DNA of 6,498 bases, taken from Chloroflexota bacterium. Lineage in GTDB: Bacteria; Chloroflexota; Limnocylindria; Limnocylindrales; CSP1-4. Shown one piece after another: positions 1 to 6,367 of this stretch. Location of the stretch: contig SCTE01000203.1 of the NCBI GenBank assembly GCA_004298915.1, positions 1 through 6,498 of the forward strand, given 5' to 3'. Numbering within the stretch: the stretch's first letter is position 1; every line of letters starts with the position of its first letter. The position numbers and the translations under genes are program-made. The notes under the pieces are model-generated. The model saw only the letters and a program-made list of their open reading frames with translations. It was not told the DNA's origin and ran no database searches.

Positions 1-1657
1 CAGCGACCGCCAGGATCCGCGCCACGAGGGGGATCTCCTCGCCGGCCAGCTCATCGACGTAGCCGCGACCATCCCATCGCTCATGGTGATAGCGGATTCC
101 GGCACGGACCATGTCCCCGTGAGGCACGTTCCGCACGATCGACTCGCCGAACGTCACGTGCTCCTGGACGATGCGCTGCTCGTCGGCGGTGAGCCGTCCC
201 GGCCTCCGGAGGATCGTGTCGGGGATGGCGATCTTGCCGATATCGTGCAGCATGCCGGCCGCGGCAATGCCTTCAACGAAGTCGGCGTCGAGGCCGATTC
301 GTCGGGCCAGGAATGCGGAGTAGCGCGACACGTCCTCGGAATGGCGCCGGGTGTAGCGATCCTTGGTGTCAACGGCGAAGACCAGACCCTGAAGGACGTC
401 GAACGTGCGCTGCTCGTCGGTCGTCGACGGTCGATCACCGGCCCGGATGATCTGGCCGCCGCCGCTGACCTTTGCCGCCGCCAGGGCAACCGCGACGACG
501 GACAGGAGTTCCGTGACGGAGCGGGCATCATCCGGGAATGCGGCGATGGCCCCGGAGATGCTGATGGGCAGCCGCTCGGTCGAGTCGATCTCGAGCTCCT
601 GTGCGGCGAGGGAGAGTCGGGCGCTCGCGAGATACGGCTCGAGTTCTGACGGTTCGAGCCCGCTCGCGACGATCAGGAATTCATCGGGGCCGTAGCGACC
701 GAGCGTCACACCGGGCGGAAGCGCGGCCTGGAGGGTCCTTGCGAGCTGCAGCAAGGCAATGTCGCCCGCCTCATGTCCGTGGGTGTCGTTGACGTTGCGG
801 AAGTTGTCGAGGTCGAGCAGCGCGACCGAGATGGTCGCACCGGAACGACGCGCGGGTTCGATCTCGAGGGCAAGGGCCCCGACCATCGCGCCGTGGTTCG
901 GCAGGCCCGTGAGAGCATCCAGGTGCGTCGCCTCGAGCAGTTGCAGTGTCTGGCGGGTGATCCGCCGCTGTGCGGCACGGAAGACGAGAAGGAGCAGCAG
1001 CGCCACGATCACCGCTGCACTCAGGATCACGACGAGGACGTCGTTCCGGACCCTCTCGACAGCGGTGACGACGGGCCGGGCATCACGCCAGATGGCCACG
1101 ACGCCCTTGACCTGGTGGTCGGCTGCGACGAGAGGGAAGTAGATTCGGATCAACTTGCCGTCGGCTGCAGGTAGCCCCGCGCCCTCGGTCGGCTCGCCGG
1201 CGAGGATGAACGCCGGTGCCGCCGAGCCCTTCAGTGCGGTTGCGAAGTCGCTTGAGTCAGGAGCGGCGGAGCCGCGCACCGTCGGATTGCTGGACAGCCG
1301 GATCGTCCCATCCGGGCTGCGAATCTCGACGAGCAGGATCTCCGATGCAGCCGCGATCGATTGCAGGCCATGCTCGACCGCCGACGTGTGTTCCGCCGAC
1401 GCGGAGCCGTCGAGGTCACCTTGCGTCACGAGCCCGTTGACGAACGTTCGGACGGTCGCGGCATCACTGCTGATGATCGCGTTCGTCGCCGCGTTCGTGA
1501 CGCTCTGGGCCACGAGGATCGTCTGGAACGCTGCGGTGACCCCGATGATCACCAGGAAAACGCCGAAGACGATCATGAGCAGAATCGGTCTGGGCACGGC
1601 CGGACGCGCGCCGAAAGGCAGGCGCGGCGACGCGACGTCCATGCCAGTCGTGGTCAT
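1..1657 (-). CDS. Membrane-bound sensor protein with GGDEF and HD-GYP domains (cyclic-di-GMP turnover), C-terminus cut by window edge
   Basis: The frame is open for 552 codons from the ATG at 1657 to base 1 with no stop. Residues about 24-46 and 207-227 are membrane helices. The stretch between them (about 50-203) should lie outside the cytoplasm and looks like a small Cache-type sensor (SPDGTIRLSS near 114, IYFPLV near 172). A GGDEF domain follows at about 243-405: DALTGLPN at 247-254, DLDNF at 282-286, NDTHGH at 290-295, AGD at 297-299. Its signature is GPDEF (323-327) and no RxxD inhibitory site precedes it. An HD-GYP domain starts near 415: H439, HD 471-472, GK 474-475, H500, HH 524-525, WDGRGYV 528-534. 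HD-GYP proteins hydrolyse cyclic-di-GMP, so phosphodiesterase activity is likely, with the GGDEF domain perhaps only a GTP-binding regulator. A second in-frame ATG at 1642 is less likely because the -10-like box sits 7 bases before 1657. The domains are certain; the activity is inferred. Confidence 0.93.
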   Translation of the reverse strand, partial: MTTTGMDVASPRLPFGARPAVPRPILLMIVFGVFLVIIGVTAAFQTILVAQSVTNAATNAIISSDAATVRTFVNGLVTQGDLDGSASAEHTSAVEHGLQSIAAASEILLVEIRSPDGTIRLSSNPTVRGSAAPDSSDFATALKGSAAPAFILAGEPTEGAGLPAADGKLIRIYFPLVAADHQVKGVVAIWRDARPVVTAVERVRNDVLVVILSAAVIVALLLLLVFRAAQRRITRQTLQLLEATHLDALTGLPNHGAMVGALALEIEPARRSGATISVALLDLDNFRNVNDTHGHEAGDIALLQLARTLQAALPPGVTLGRYGPDEFLIVASGLEPSELEPYLASARLSLAAQELEIDSTERLPISISGAIAAFPDDARSVTELLSVVAVALAAAKVSGGGQIIRAGDRPSTTDEQRTFDVLQGLVFAVDTKDRYTRRHSEDVSRYSAFLARRIGLDADFVEGIAAAGMLHDIGKIAIPDTILRRPGRLTADEQRIVQEHVTFGESIVRNVPHGDMVRAGIRYHHERWDGRGYVDELAGEEIPLVARILAVA

Positions 1658-1664
1658 GTGCCCA

Positions 1665-1670
1665 AAAGTA
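1665..1670 (-). promoter_or_regulatory. Candidate -10 box of a leaderless promoter for the GGDEF/HD-GYP gene
   Basis: The minus strand reads TACTTT, matching TAnnnT, with 7 bases between it and the ATG at 1657. A transcript starting at the usual distance from a -10 box would begin at or next to the A of the ATG, giving a leaderless message. No Shine-Dalgarno sequence is visible before this ATG, which agrees. I find no convincing -35 hexamer at 16-18 bases; a TTGACT at 1702-1697 is 26 bases away, too far for ordinary sigma-70 spacing. Confidence 0.45.
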
Positions 1671-1678
1671 GGGTCCGG

Positions 1679-1689
1679 GGGGAGTCCCC
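1679..1689. repeat. 11-bp perfect palindrome, possible operator
   Basis: GGGGAGTCCCC is a perfect odd palindrome (5-bp arms around a central G) in the 75-base gap between the thiolase and the GGDEF/HD-GYP gene. It lies 8 bases upstream of the candidate -10 box, where a repressor or activator could act. The arms are short and GC-rich, so chance is a real possibility. Confidence 0.2.
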
Positions 1690-1732
1690 TGCTACAAGTC
1701 AATGGTCCCGGTGAGGGCAGGACCTGGCGGGC

Positions 1733-2977
1733 TCAGGCGACCGATTCCACCGCCATGGCCACGGATCCGCCACCGCCCAGGCAGAGCGTCGCGAGCCCGT
1801 ATCGCCCACCGCGCCGGCGCAGTTCGTGGAGCAGCGTTGCGACGACGCGGGCGCCGGATGCGCCGATCGGGTGTCCAAGCGCAATCGCACCACCGTTGAC
1901 GTTCACCTTCGACCAGTCGAACCCGAGCTCCCGCCCGTCGGCCAGCGTCTGGGCGGCGAAGGCCTCGTTGATCTCCACGAGATCGAAGTCGGCGATGGCC
2001 AGGCCGGTCCGCTCGAGGAGCTTCCGCACCCCGGCGATCGGGGCGAGGAAGAGCCACTTCGGGGCGACCTCGGCCTGGGCATAGCCGACGATCCGCGCGA
2101 GTGGCTTGAGGCCGAGTGCTTCCACCGCCCGCTCGCTCGCGACCACGGTCGCCGCCGCCCCGTCGGTGATCCCGGGTGCGTTGCCCGCCGTGACCGTGCC
2201 GATCATCGCCCGCCCGCGATCCTCGCCCTCAGGCATGGCGAAGGCCGGCTTGAGCCGGGCCAGGGCCTCGATCGAGGTATCCCGGCGCGGACCCTCGTCC
2301 GTGTCCACGATCGACTCGCGGCCCTTGGCATCGCGGACCGTGACCGGTGCCATCTCGTCACGGAACCGCCCGGCATCGATGGCCGCGACGGCCCGGCGAT
2401 GGCTCTCGAGTGCGAACGCGTCCTGGTCCTCGCGGGTGACCTCGTCCTTGATGGCCACGCGCTCCGCATGGGTGCCCATGTGGCAGTTCTCGATCCCGCA
2501 CAACAGGCCGTCGTGGACGGTGGCGTCGATCATCGTCGCGTCACCGAGGCGCAGCCCGAAGCGTGCCCCGGGGACGAGATAGGGCGCCATGTTCATGGAT
2601 TCCATGCCGCCCGCCACCGCGACCTCGGCATCGCCGGCCCGGATCTCGGCCGCGGCGAGCATGATCGCCTTGAGGCCCGAGCCGCAGACGCGGTTGATCG
2701 TCGTCGCCGACGTCGTGTCCGGGAGTCCGGCGAGGAGCGCCGCCTGGCGGGCAGGGGCCTGCCCGACGCCCGCCTGGAGGACCTGGCCCATGAGGACCTC
2801 GTCGATCGGCGTGCCCTCGGGCAGGCCCGCCCGTTCGAACGCGGCACGGATCGCGATACCGCCGAGCTCGACGGCCGGGGTGGTCGAGAGCACGCCGCCG
2901 AACTTGCCGATCGGTGTGCGCGCGGCGCTGACGATGTAGACGTGCCCGTTCGGGCCGGATGTGGACGTCTGGGTCAT
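1733..2977 (-). CDS. Thiolase, acetyl-CoA C-acyltransferase (acetoacetyl-CoA / 3-ketoacyl-CoA thiolase)
   Basis: This 414-residue protein has the usual length for a bacterial type II thiolase, with about 10 extra N-terminal residues. It cleaves 3-ketoacyl-CoA with CoA to release acetyl-CoA, or runs in reverse to condense two acetyl-CoA. The nucleophile is C98 in NRVCGSG (95-101). NEAF at 337-340 and GHPIGASGAR at 368-377 supply the active-site loop with H369. The second catalytic cysteine is C399 in CLGGG, where many relatives have CIGGG. AGGMESMN at 122-129 is another family signature. Chain-length preference cannot be read from sequence. Thiolase is the last beta-oxidation step and follows the dehydrogenase genes on the same strand, but a 97-base gap and its own -10-like box suggest it can be expressed separately. 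The ATG at 2977 has no Shine-Dalgarno sequence and looks leaderless. The closest functional analogues are the AtoB, PhaA and MmgA type enzymes. Confidence 0.96.
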   Translation of the reverse strand: MTQTSTSGPNGHVYIVSAARTPIGKFGGVLSTTPAVELGGIAIRAAFERAGLPEGTPIDEVLMGQVLQAGVGQAPARQAALLAGLPDTTSATTINRVCGSGLKAIMLAAAEIRAGDAEVAVAGGMESMNMAPYLVPGARFGLRLGDATMIDATVHDGLLCGIENCHMGTHAERVAIKDEVTREDQDAFALESHRRAVAAIDAGRFRDEMAPVTVRDAKGRESIVDTDEGPRRDTSIEALARLKPAFAMPEGEDRGRAMIGTVTAGNAPGITDGAAATVVASERAVEALGLKPLARIVGYAQAEVAPKWLFLAPIAGVRKLLERTGLAIADFDLVEINEAFAAQTLADGRELGFDWSKVNVNGGAIALGHPIGASGARVVATLLHELRRRGGRYGLATLCLGGGGSVAMAVESVA

Positions 2978-2984
2978 GGCATCG

Positions 2985-2990
2985 ATCGTA
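2985..2990 (-). promoter_or_regulatory. Candidate -10 box of a leaderless promoter for the thiolase gene
   Basis: The minus strand reads TACGAT (TAnnnT) with 7 bases before the thiolase ATG at 2977, the same geometry as before the GGDEF/HD-GYP gene. Predicted initiation falls at or one base before the ATG. No ribosome binding site lies between them and no clear -35 hexamer is visible upstream, where an inverted repeat occupies the position instead. Confidence 0.5.
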
Positions 2991-2992
2991 CA

Positions 2993-3024
2993 CCGGGCGC
3001 CGCGCCGGGCCGGGACGCGCCCGG
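2993..3024. repeat. 8-bp perfect inverted repeat upstream of the thiolase promoter, possible operator
   Basis: CCGGGCGC at 2993-3000 is exactly inverted as GCGCCCGG at 3017-3024, with a 16-base spacer. The repeat starts 2 bases upstream of the candidate -10 box and covers the place where a -35 element would be. The spacer also contains further CCGGG runs, so part of the symmetry may reflect local base composition. It could be a binding site for a fatty-acid-responsive regulator (TetR/FadR-like) or an RNA hairpin in read-through transcripts. Neither role is shown by sequence alone. Confidence 0.3.
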
Positions 3025-3046
3025 GTCGCGGTCGTCGAGTCGGGGC

Positions 3047-3064
3047 GGCCCGTGCCCGCGGGCC
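3047..3064 (-). terminator. GC hairpin after the acyl-CoA dehydrogenase gene, weak terminator candidate
   Basis: GGCCCG at 3047-3052 pairs perfectly with CGGGCC at 3059-3064 across a 6-base loop. The hairpin begins 10 bases after the dehydrogenase stop codon (TGA, 3077-3075), a typical place for termination or mRNA end protection. It lacks the T-run of a classical intrinsic terminator, so it may only slow or partially stop polymerase before the thiolase. Confidence 0.3.
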
Positions 3065-3074
3065 TCCGCCCGGG

Positions 3075-4292
3075 TCAGGCGCGGGCTCGGTCCATGACGG
3101 CGTCGGCCACGATCACCCGATGGACCTGGTTCGTGCCCTCGTAGATCTGGGCGCCCTTGGCGTCCCGCATGAGGCGCTCGATGCCGGTCTCCCGCGAATA
3201 GCCGCTGGCGCCGAACAGCTGGACGGCATCGGTCGCCACGCGCATGGCGGCATCCGAGGCGGTCCATTTGGCAAGCGACGACAGCTCCCCGATCGCCTCG
3301 CCGCGATCCTTGGCCCGGGCCGCCTCGTGGGTCAGGGCACGGGCCGCGGCCACCTCGCGGGCCATCTCGGCAACCATGAACCGGAGGCCCTGGAGCTCGG
3401 CCAGCGGCGCGCCGAACGCCGAGCGCTGGTGCAGGTACGCGGCAGCCTGCTCCATGGCCGACCTCGCCAGGCCGACGCAGGCGGCCGCGATCGAGATCCG
3501 GCCCTCGGCCAGCGCCGAGAGGGCGATCCGGTAACCCTGCCCCTCGTCGCCGAGGCGGCGTGCGGCGGGAACAACCGCGCCCTCGAAGATCAGCTCGGCC
3601 GCCGGACACGACCGAATGCCCATCTTCTGCTCATGGGACCCGAATCCGAAGCCCGGGGTCCCCTTCTCCACCAGAAAGGCGGTGATGCCCTTCGCGCCGA
3701 GCGCCGGGTCGATCGTCGCGAAGACGAGGTAGCGGTCCGCCTCGGGCGCGTTGGTGATCCAGATCTTGGTTCCGGTCAGGCGGTAGGCGGCGACGTCGGT
3801 GGCCGGAGCCTCGGTCGGCAGGTCCGCACCCGCGGCATCCAGGCGCACGGCGTGCGTCCGCAGCGCGGCGGCATCCGAGCCGGCGTGCGGCTCGGTCAGG
3901 CAGAACGCCCCAAGGGCCTCGCCGGCGAGCATCGGCGCGAGCCACTCGCGATGCTGCTCGTCGCTCCCGAACGTGACCACGGGGTACTGGCTGAGGATGT
4001 GCACGGACAGGGTCACCGCCGACGCCATCTCGGCCGCCCCCAATTCCTCCATGACCAGCGTCCAGCCGAGATAGCTGAACCCGGCGCCGCCGACCGATTC
4101 GGGCAGCGGTGCCGCCGTCAGGCCGAGCTCGCCCATGCCGGCGAAGAGCGACCGATCGAAACGCTGCTCCTCGTCCCGTTCGATGGCTCCCGGGGCGATT
4201 TCGCGCTGGGCGAATTCACGCGCGGTGTCGCGCAGCAGGCGTTCCTCGCTGGTGAGCCCGCCCGTACCCGGGGCGTCTGCCGTCGGCGCCAC
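3075..4292 (-). CDS. Acyl-CoA dehydrogenase, FAD-dependent
   Basis: This 405-residue protein has the full acyl-CoA dehydrogenase fold. It catalyses the first beta-oxidation step, oxidising acyl-CoA to trans-2-enoyl-CoA and passing electrons through FAD to electron-transfer flavoprotein. The N-terminal helical domain covers about 12-125. The first family signature is at 129-140 (AFCLTEPHAGSD), and the beta domain has TGTKIWITN at 173-181. The C-terminal helical domain carries QLFGASGYSRETGIERLMRD (358-377) and IYEGT (383-387), where E385 is the expected catalytic base of the short/medium-chain and butyryl-CoA type. About 16 extra residues rich in Ala, Pro and Asp sit at 151-168, a probable surface loop. 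The start is a GTG 4 bases after the stop of the hydroxyacyl-CoA dehydrogenase gene, with AGGA 9 bases upstream, so the two are co-transcribed. Substrate is not determinable; short straight or branched acyl-CoA is most likely. Confidence 0.95.
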   Translation of the reverse strand: MAPTADAPGTGGLTSEERLLRDTAREFAQREIAPGAIERDEEQRFDRSLFAGMGELGLTAAPLPESVGGAGFSYLGWTLVMEELGAAEMASAVTLSVHILSQYPVVTFGSDEQHREWLAPMLAGEALGAFCLTEPHAGSDAAALRTHAVRLDAAGADLPTEAPATDVAAYRLTGTKIWITNAPEADRYLVFATIDPALGAKGITAFLVEKGTPGFGFGSHEQKMGIRSCPAAELIFEGAVVPAARRLGDEGQGYRIALSALAEGRISIAAACVGLARSAMEQAAAYLHQRSAFGAPLAELQGLRFMVAEMAREVAAARALTHEAARAKDRGEAIGELSSLAKWTASDAAMRVATDAVQLFGASGYSRETGIERLMRDAKGAQIYEGTNQVHRVIVADAVMDRARA

Positions 4293-4296
4293 CTGC

Positions 4297-5160
4297 TCAG
4301 GTCCTGGGGTAGGTATGGAACCCGCGACCCGTCTTCTGCCCGAGGTGTCCGGCCTCGACGAGCGCGACCAGGCTCGCCGGCGGCTTGAAGTGCTCCTGCC
4401 CGAAGCCGTCGTACAGGACCTGCATCACGTTCAGGCAGACATCGAGGCCGATGAAGTCGGCCAGCTCGAGCGGTCCCATCGGGTGATTCAGGCCGACCCT
4501 GGCGCCGGTGTCGATGTCGGCGGCCGTCCCCGTCCCGTCTTCGAGCGCGTGCATCGCCTCGGCGAGGAGGGGCATGAGGATCCGGTTCACGACGAATCCC
4601 GGATGGTCGGCCGAGACGATGAGCTGCTTGCCGAGCGCATTGGTGAGGTCGCGGATCGTCGCCTCCGTCTCGTCGGTCGTGGCGGTCCCCCGGATCAGCT
4701 CCACGAGCGGCATCACCGGCACCGGGCTGAAGAAGTGCATGCCGACGAACCGCTCGCGCCGGGTTGGGGCAACCACCGACGCGAGCGTGTCGATCGAGAT
4801 CGAGCTCGTGTTCGAGGCGAAGATCGTGCCGTGCGGGGCGATCCCATCGAGCTCCCGCCAGAGGGCCTGCTTGACCTCGACGTCCTCGAACACGGCCTCG
4901 ACGATGAGATCGGCCGACGCGGCGTCGGCGAGATTCGAGGTCGTGGCCACGCGCCCGAGGATCTCGTCCCGCGCCATCGCATCGAGCTTGCCCTTCGCGA
5001 CCGCGCGATCGAGGTTGCCGGCGATCCGATCGCGGCCCGCTGCCGCCCGGGCCGCGTCCGGTTCATAGAGCGTCACCCGGCACCCGATGGCCGCATGCAC
5101 CTGGCCAATGCCGTGGCCCATGAGCCCGGCCCCGGCGATGAAGACGCGCTCGATCGTCAT
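4297..5160 (-). CDS. 3-hydroxyacyl-CoA dehydrogenase (3-hydroxybutyryl-CoA dehydrogenase type), NAD-binding
   Basis: At 287 residues this matches the stand-alone bacterial 3-hydroxybutyryl-CoA dehydrogenase, not the large FadB-type fusion. It interconverts 3-hydroxyacyl-CoA and 3-ketoacyl-CoA with NAD(H) or NADP(H), the third step of beta-oxidation or the reductive step towards butyryl-CoA. The Rossmann domain (about 4-185) opens with GAGLMG at 10-15. An acidic E33 follows the second strand, favouring NAD over NADP. NTSS is at 117-120. The catalytic pair is H142 in MHFFSP (141-146) and E154 in LVELI. The C-terminal dimerisation domain (about 186-287) has DHPGFVVNR at 185-193 and NHPMGPLELADFIGLD at 225-240. 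The ATG overlaps the transporter stop in an ATGA arrangement, and the stop is 4 bases before the next gene. MmgB, Hbd and PaaH are functional analogues. Confidence 0.95.
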   Translation of the reverse strand: MTIERVFIAGAGLMGHGIGQVHAAIGCRVTLYEPDAARAAAGRDRIAGNLDRAVAKGKLDAMARDEILGRVATTSNLADAASADLIVEAVFEDVEVKQALWRELDGIAPHGTIFASNTSSISIDTLASVVAPTRRERFVGMHFFSPVPVMPLVELIRGTATTDETEATIRDLTNALGKQLIVSADHPGFVVNRILMPLLAEAMHALEDGTGTAADIDTGARVGLNHPMGPLELADFIGLDVCLNVMQVLYDGFGQEHFKPPASLVALVEAGHLGQKTGRGFHTYPRT

Positions 5161-6344
5161 GCCGACAGCCTACCGCGAGCGTCGGGCGCGGTGTCGGGAT
5201 CGCCGCGGTCCTGGTCGTGGCCCTTCGTTCGCCCGACCAGGAGGTAGGCGCTGGCGGCGGCCGCGATCAGCGCCGACACGAGGAACGTCGGGCCGTAGCC
5301 CGTGAGCCCGGCCATCAGGCCGAGGACTGCCGGGGAGACGCCGAAGGCGACGTCGAGGAACAGGCTCGTGGTGCCGACGATCGCGCCGCGTTCGGCTGGG
5401 GCGACGCCCTGGACCGACATCGCGACGATGGCCGGGAAGGTGAACGCGACACCGGCCCCGAAGATGGCGGAGCCGATCCACAGCCCGGCCTCGGTCGGCA
5501 GCAACCCGATCACGGCGAGACCGACGGCGCTCAGAACGAGCGCCGTTCCGGACAGGCGTGCCGCGCCGACCTGATCGGGAAGTCGCGCTCCGACCAGGCG
5601 CAGGCCGATGACCACGAGCGCGAAGGCGGCCAGGTACCCACCGACGCCGTCGAGCCCGCGCTGCTCGGCCATCAGCGGCAGGAACGCGAAGTAGGCGCCC
5701 ATCCCCCACGCCCCGCACAGGACGAGCAGTCCGGGAATGATTCCGCGTCGGTGGAGGAGCGAGCCGGCCGCCCCTGCGACCCGCCGTTCCGCGGGTGGCA
5801 GTGTCTCGCGACTGATGCCACTCGCCGCGACCGCCAGGACGCTGATCACCGTGGCGGCGATCCAGACGAAGGAGAAACCGCCACGGCCGTTCAGCCACTC
5901 GGCAAGCACGGGCCCGACGGCGACACCGAGATACAGCGATGTCGAGATGAGGCTCAGCGCCTCACCCCGTCGATGCTCCGGCGCCAGGTCGGTCGCGGCG
6001 GCCAAGGCGGCCACGAAGAACAGCGCCTCGGCCGCGCCCAGCAGGAGGCGCATGACGATCAGGAGAGCAATGCTGTCGGCGACGAGGTGTCCGGCCGCCG
6101 CGACGACCTGGAGTGCCGCGCCGATGATCAGGAGCCGCCGCCGGCCGCCGGTGTCCGCCCATCGGCCGGCGAACGGACGCAGGAGCAACGAGGAGACGCT
6201 GAACGAGCCGATCACCAGGCCGACGGCGAAGTCCGAACCCCCGAGCGGTCCGGCCGTATAGCGCGGCGTCGTCGGCAGGAACATCCCGCTCGCCACGAAG
6301 AACGCGAACACCGAGACCGAGATTCCGAGGAAGGCCGGCGTCAT
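5157..6344 (-). CDS. Major facilitator superfamily transporter, 12 membrane helices
   Basis: From the ATG at 6344 the protein has 395 residues, the usual size of a 12-helix MFS carrier. Hydrophobic segments occur throughout, the first at about 5-24, with a central hydrophilic loop at about 178-202 and a charged cytoplasmic tail from about 371. Motif A follows helix 2: RPFAGRWADTGGRRR at 56-70. A motif-C-like GVAVGP at 140-145 in helix 5 is typical of proton-coupled exporters, so efflux is more likely than uptake; the substrate is unknown. I prefer the start at 6344 because GGAGG lies 8 bases before it. In-frame GTG 6371 and ATG 6368 are alternatives; ATG 6368 shares a base with the upstream stop (TGATG). 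The gene ends in a 4-base ATGA overlap with the hydroxyacyl-CoA dehydrogenase, so its substrate may be linked to acyl or organic-acid metabolism. Confidence 0.92.
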   Translation of the reverse strand: MTPAFLGISVSVFAFFVASGMFLPTTPRYTAGPLGGSDFAVGLVIGSFSVSSLLLRPFAGRWADTGGRRRLLIIGAALQVVAAAGHLVADSIALLIVMRLLLGAAEALFFVAALAAATDLAPEHRRGEALSLISTSLYLGVAVGPVLAEWLNGRGGFSFVWIAATVISVLAVAASGISRETLPPAERRVAGAAGSLLHRRGIIPGLLVLCGAWGMGAYFAFLPLMAEQRGLDGVGGYLAAFALVVIGLRLVGARLPDQVGAARLSGTALVLSAVGLAVIGLLPTEAGLWIGSAIFGAGVAFTFPAIVAMSVQGVAPAERGAIVGTTSLFLDVAFGVSPAVLGLMAGLTGYGPTFLVSALIAAAASAYLLVGRTKGHDQDRGDPDTAPDARGRLSA

Positions 6345-6352
6345 CAGCCGGG

Positions 6353-6357
6353 CCTCC
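6353..6357 (-). promoter_or_regulatory. Shine-Dalgarno site that favours the inner transporter start
   Basis: The minus strand reads GGAGG, with 8 bases before the ATG at 6344. The outer in-frame starts (GTG 6371, ATG 6368) have no comparable site, which favours the inner start. It is also the clearest Shine-Dalgarno match at any gene start in this window. Confidence 0.55.
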
Positions 6358-6367
6358 GAACCGCGCA

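Noticed and set aside
1697..1702. TTGACT as a -35 element for the GGDEF/HD-GYP promoter
   Set aside because: It is 26 bases from the candidate -10 box, well beyond the 16-18 bases that sigma-70 promoters accept.
1704..1724. GGTCC / GGACC inverted repeat as a terminator after the thiolase
   Set aside because: It has only 5 pairs with an 11-base loop and no T-run, so it is too weak to call.
83..2084. Plus-strand frames at 83-649, 773-1174 and 1155-2084
   Set aside because: They are antisense to the continuous GGDEF/HD-GYP gene, which gives 552 codons of recognisable domains in one frame. They show no domains and run across real gene boundaries.
1826..3097. 423-codon open frame on the plus strand
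   Set aside because: It is the antisense shadow of the thiolase. The thiolase has all catalytic motifs, while this translation is Arg/Asp/Gly-rich with no recognisable domain.
2961..4388. 475-codon open frame on the plus strand, longer than the genes it covers
   Set aside because: It lies opposite the acyl-CoA dehydrogenase and results from GC-rich third codon positions. Its composition is Arg/Gly/Pro-rich and low in hydrophobic core residues.
4135..5247. 370-codon plus-strand open frame opposite the hydroxyacyl-CoA dehydrogenase
   Set aside because: It is a shadow of a gene with clear NAD-binding and catalytic motifs and spans parts of three genes, which a real gene would not do here.
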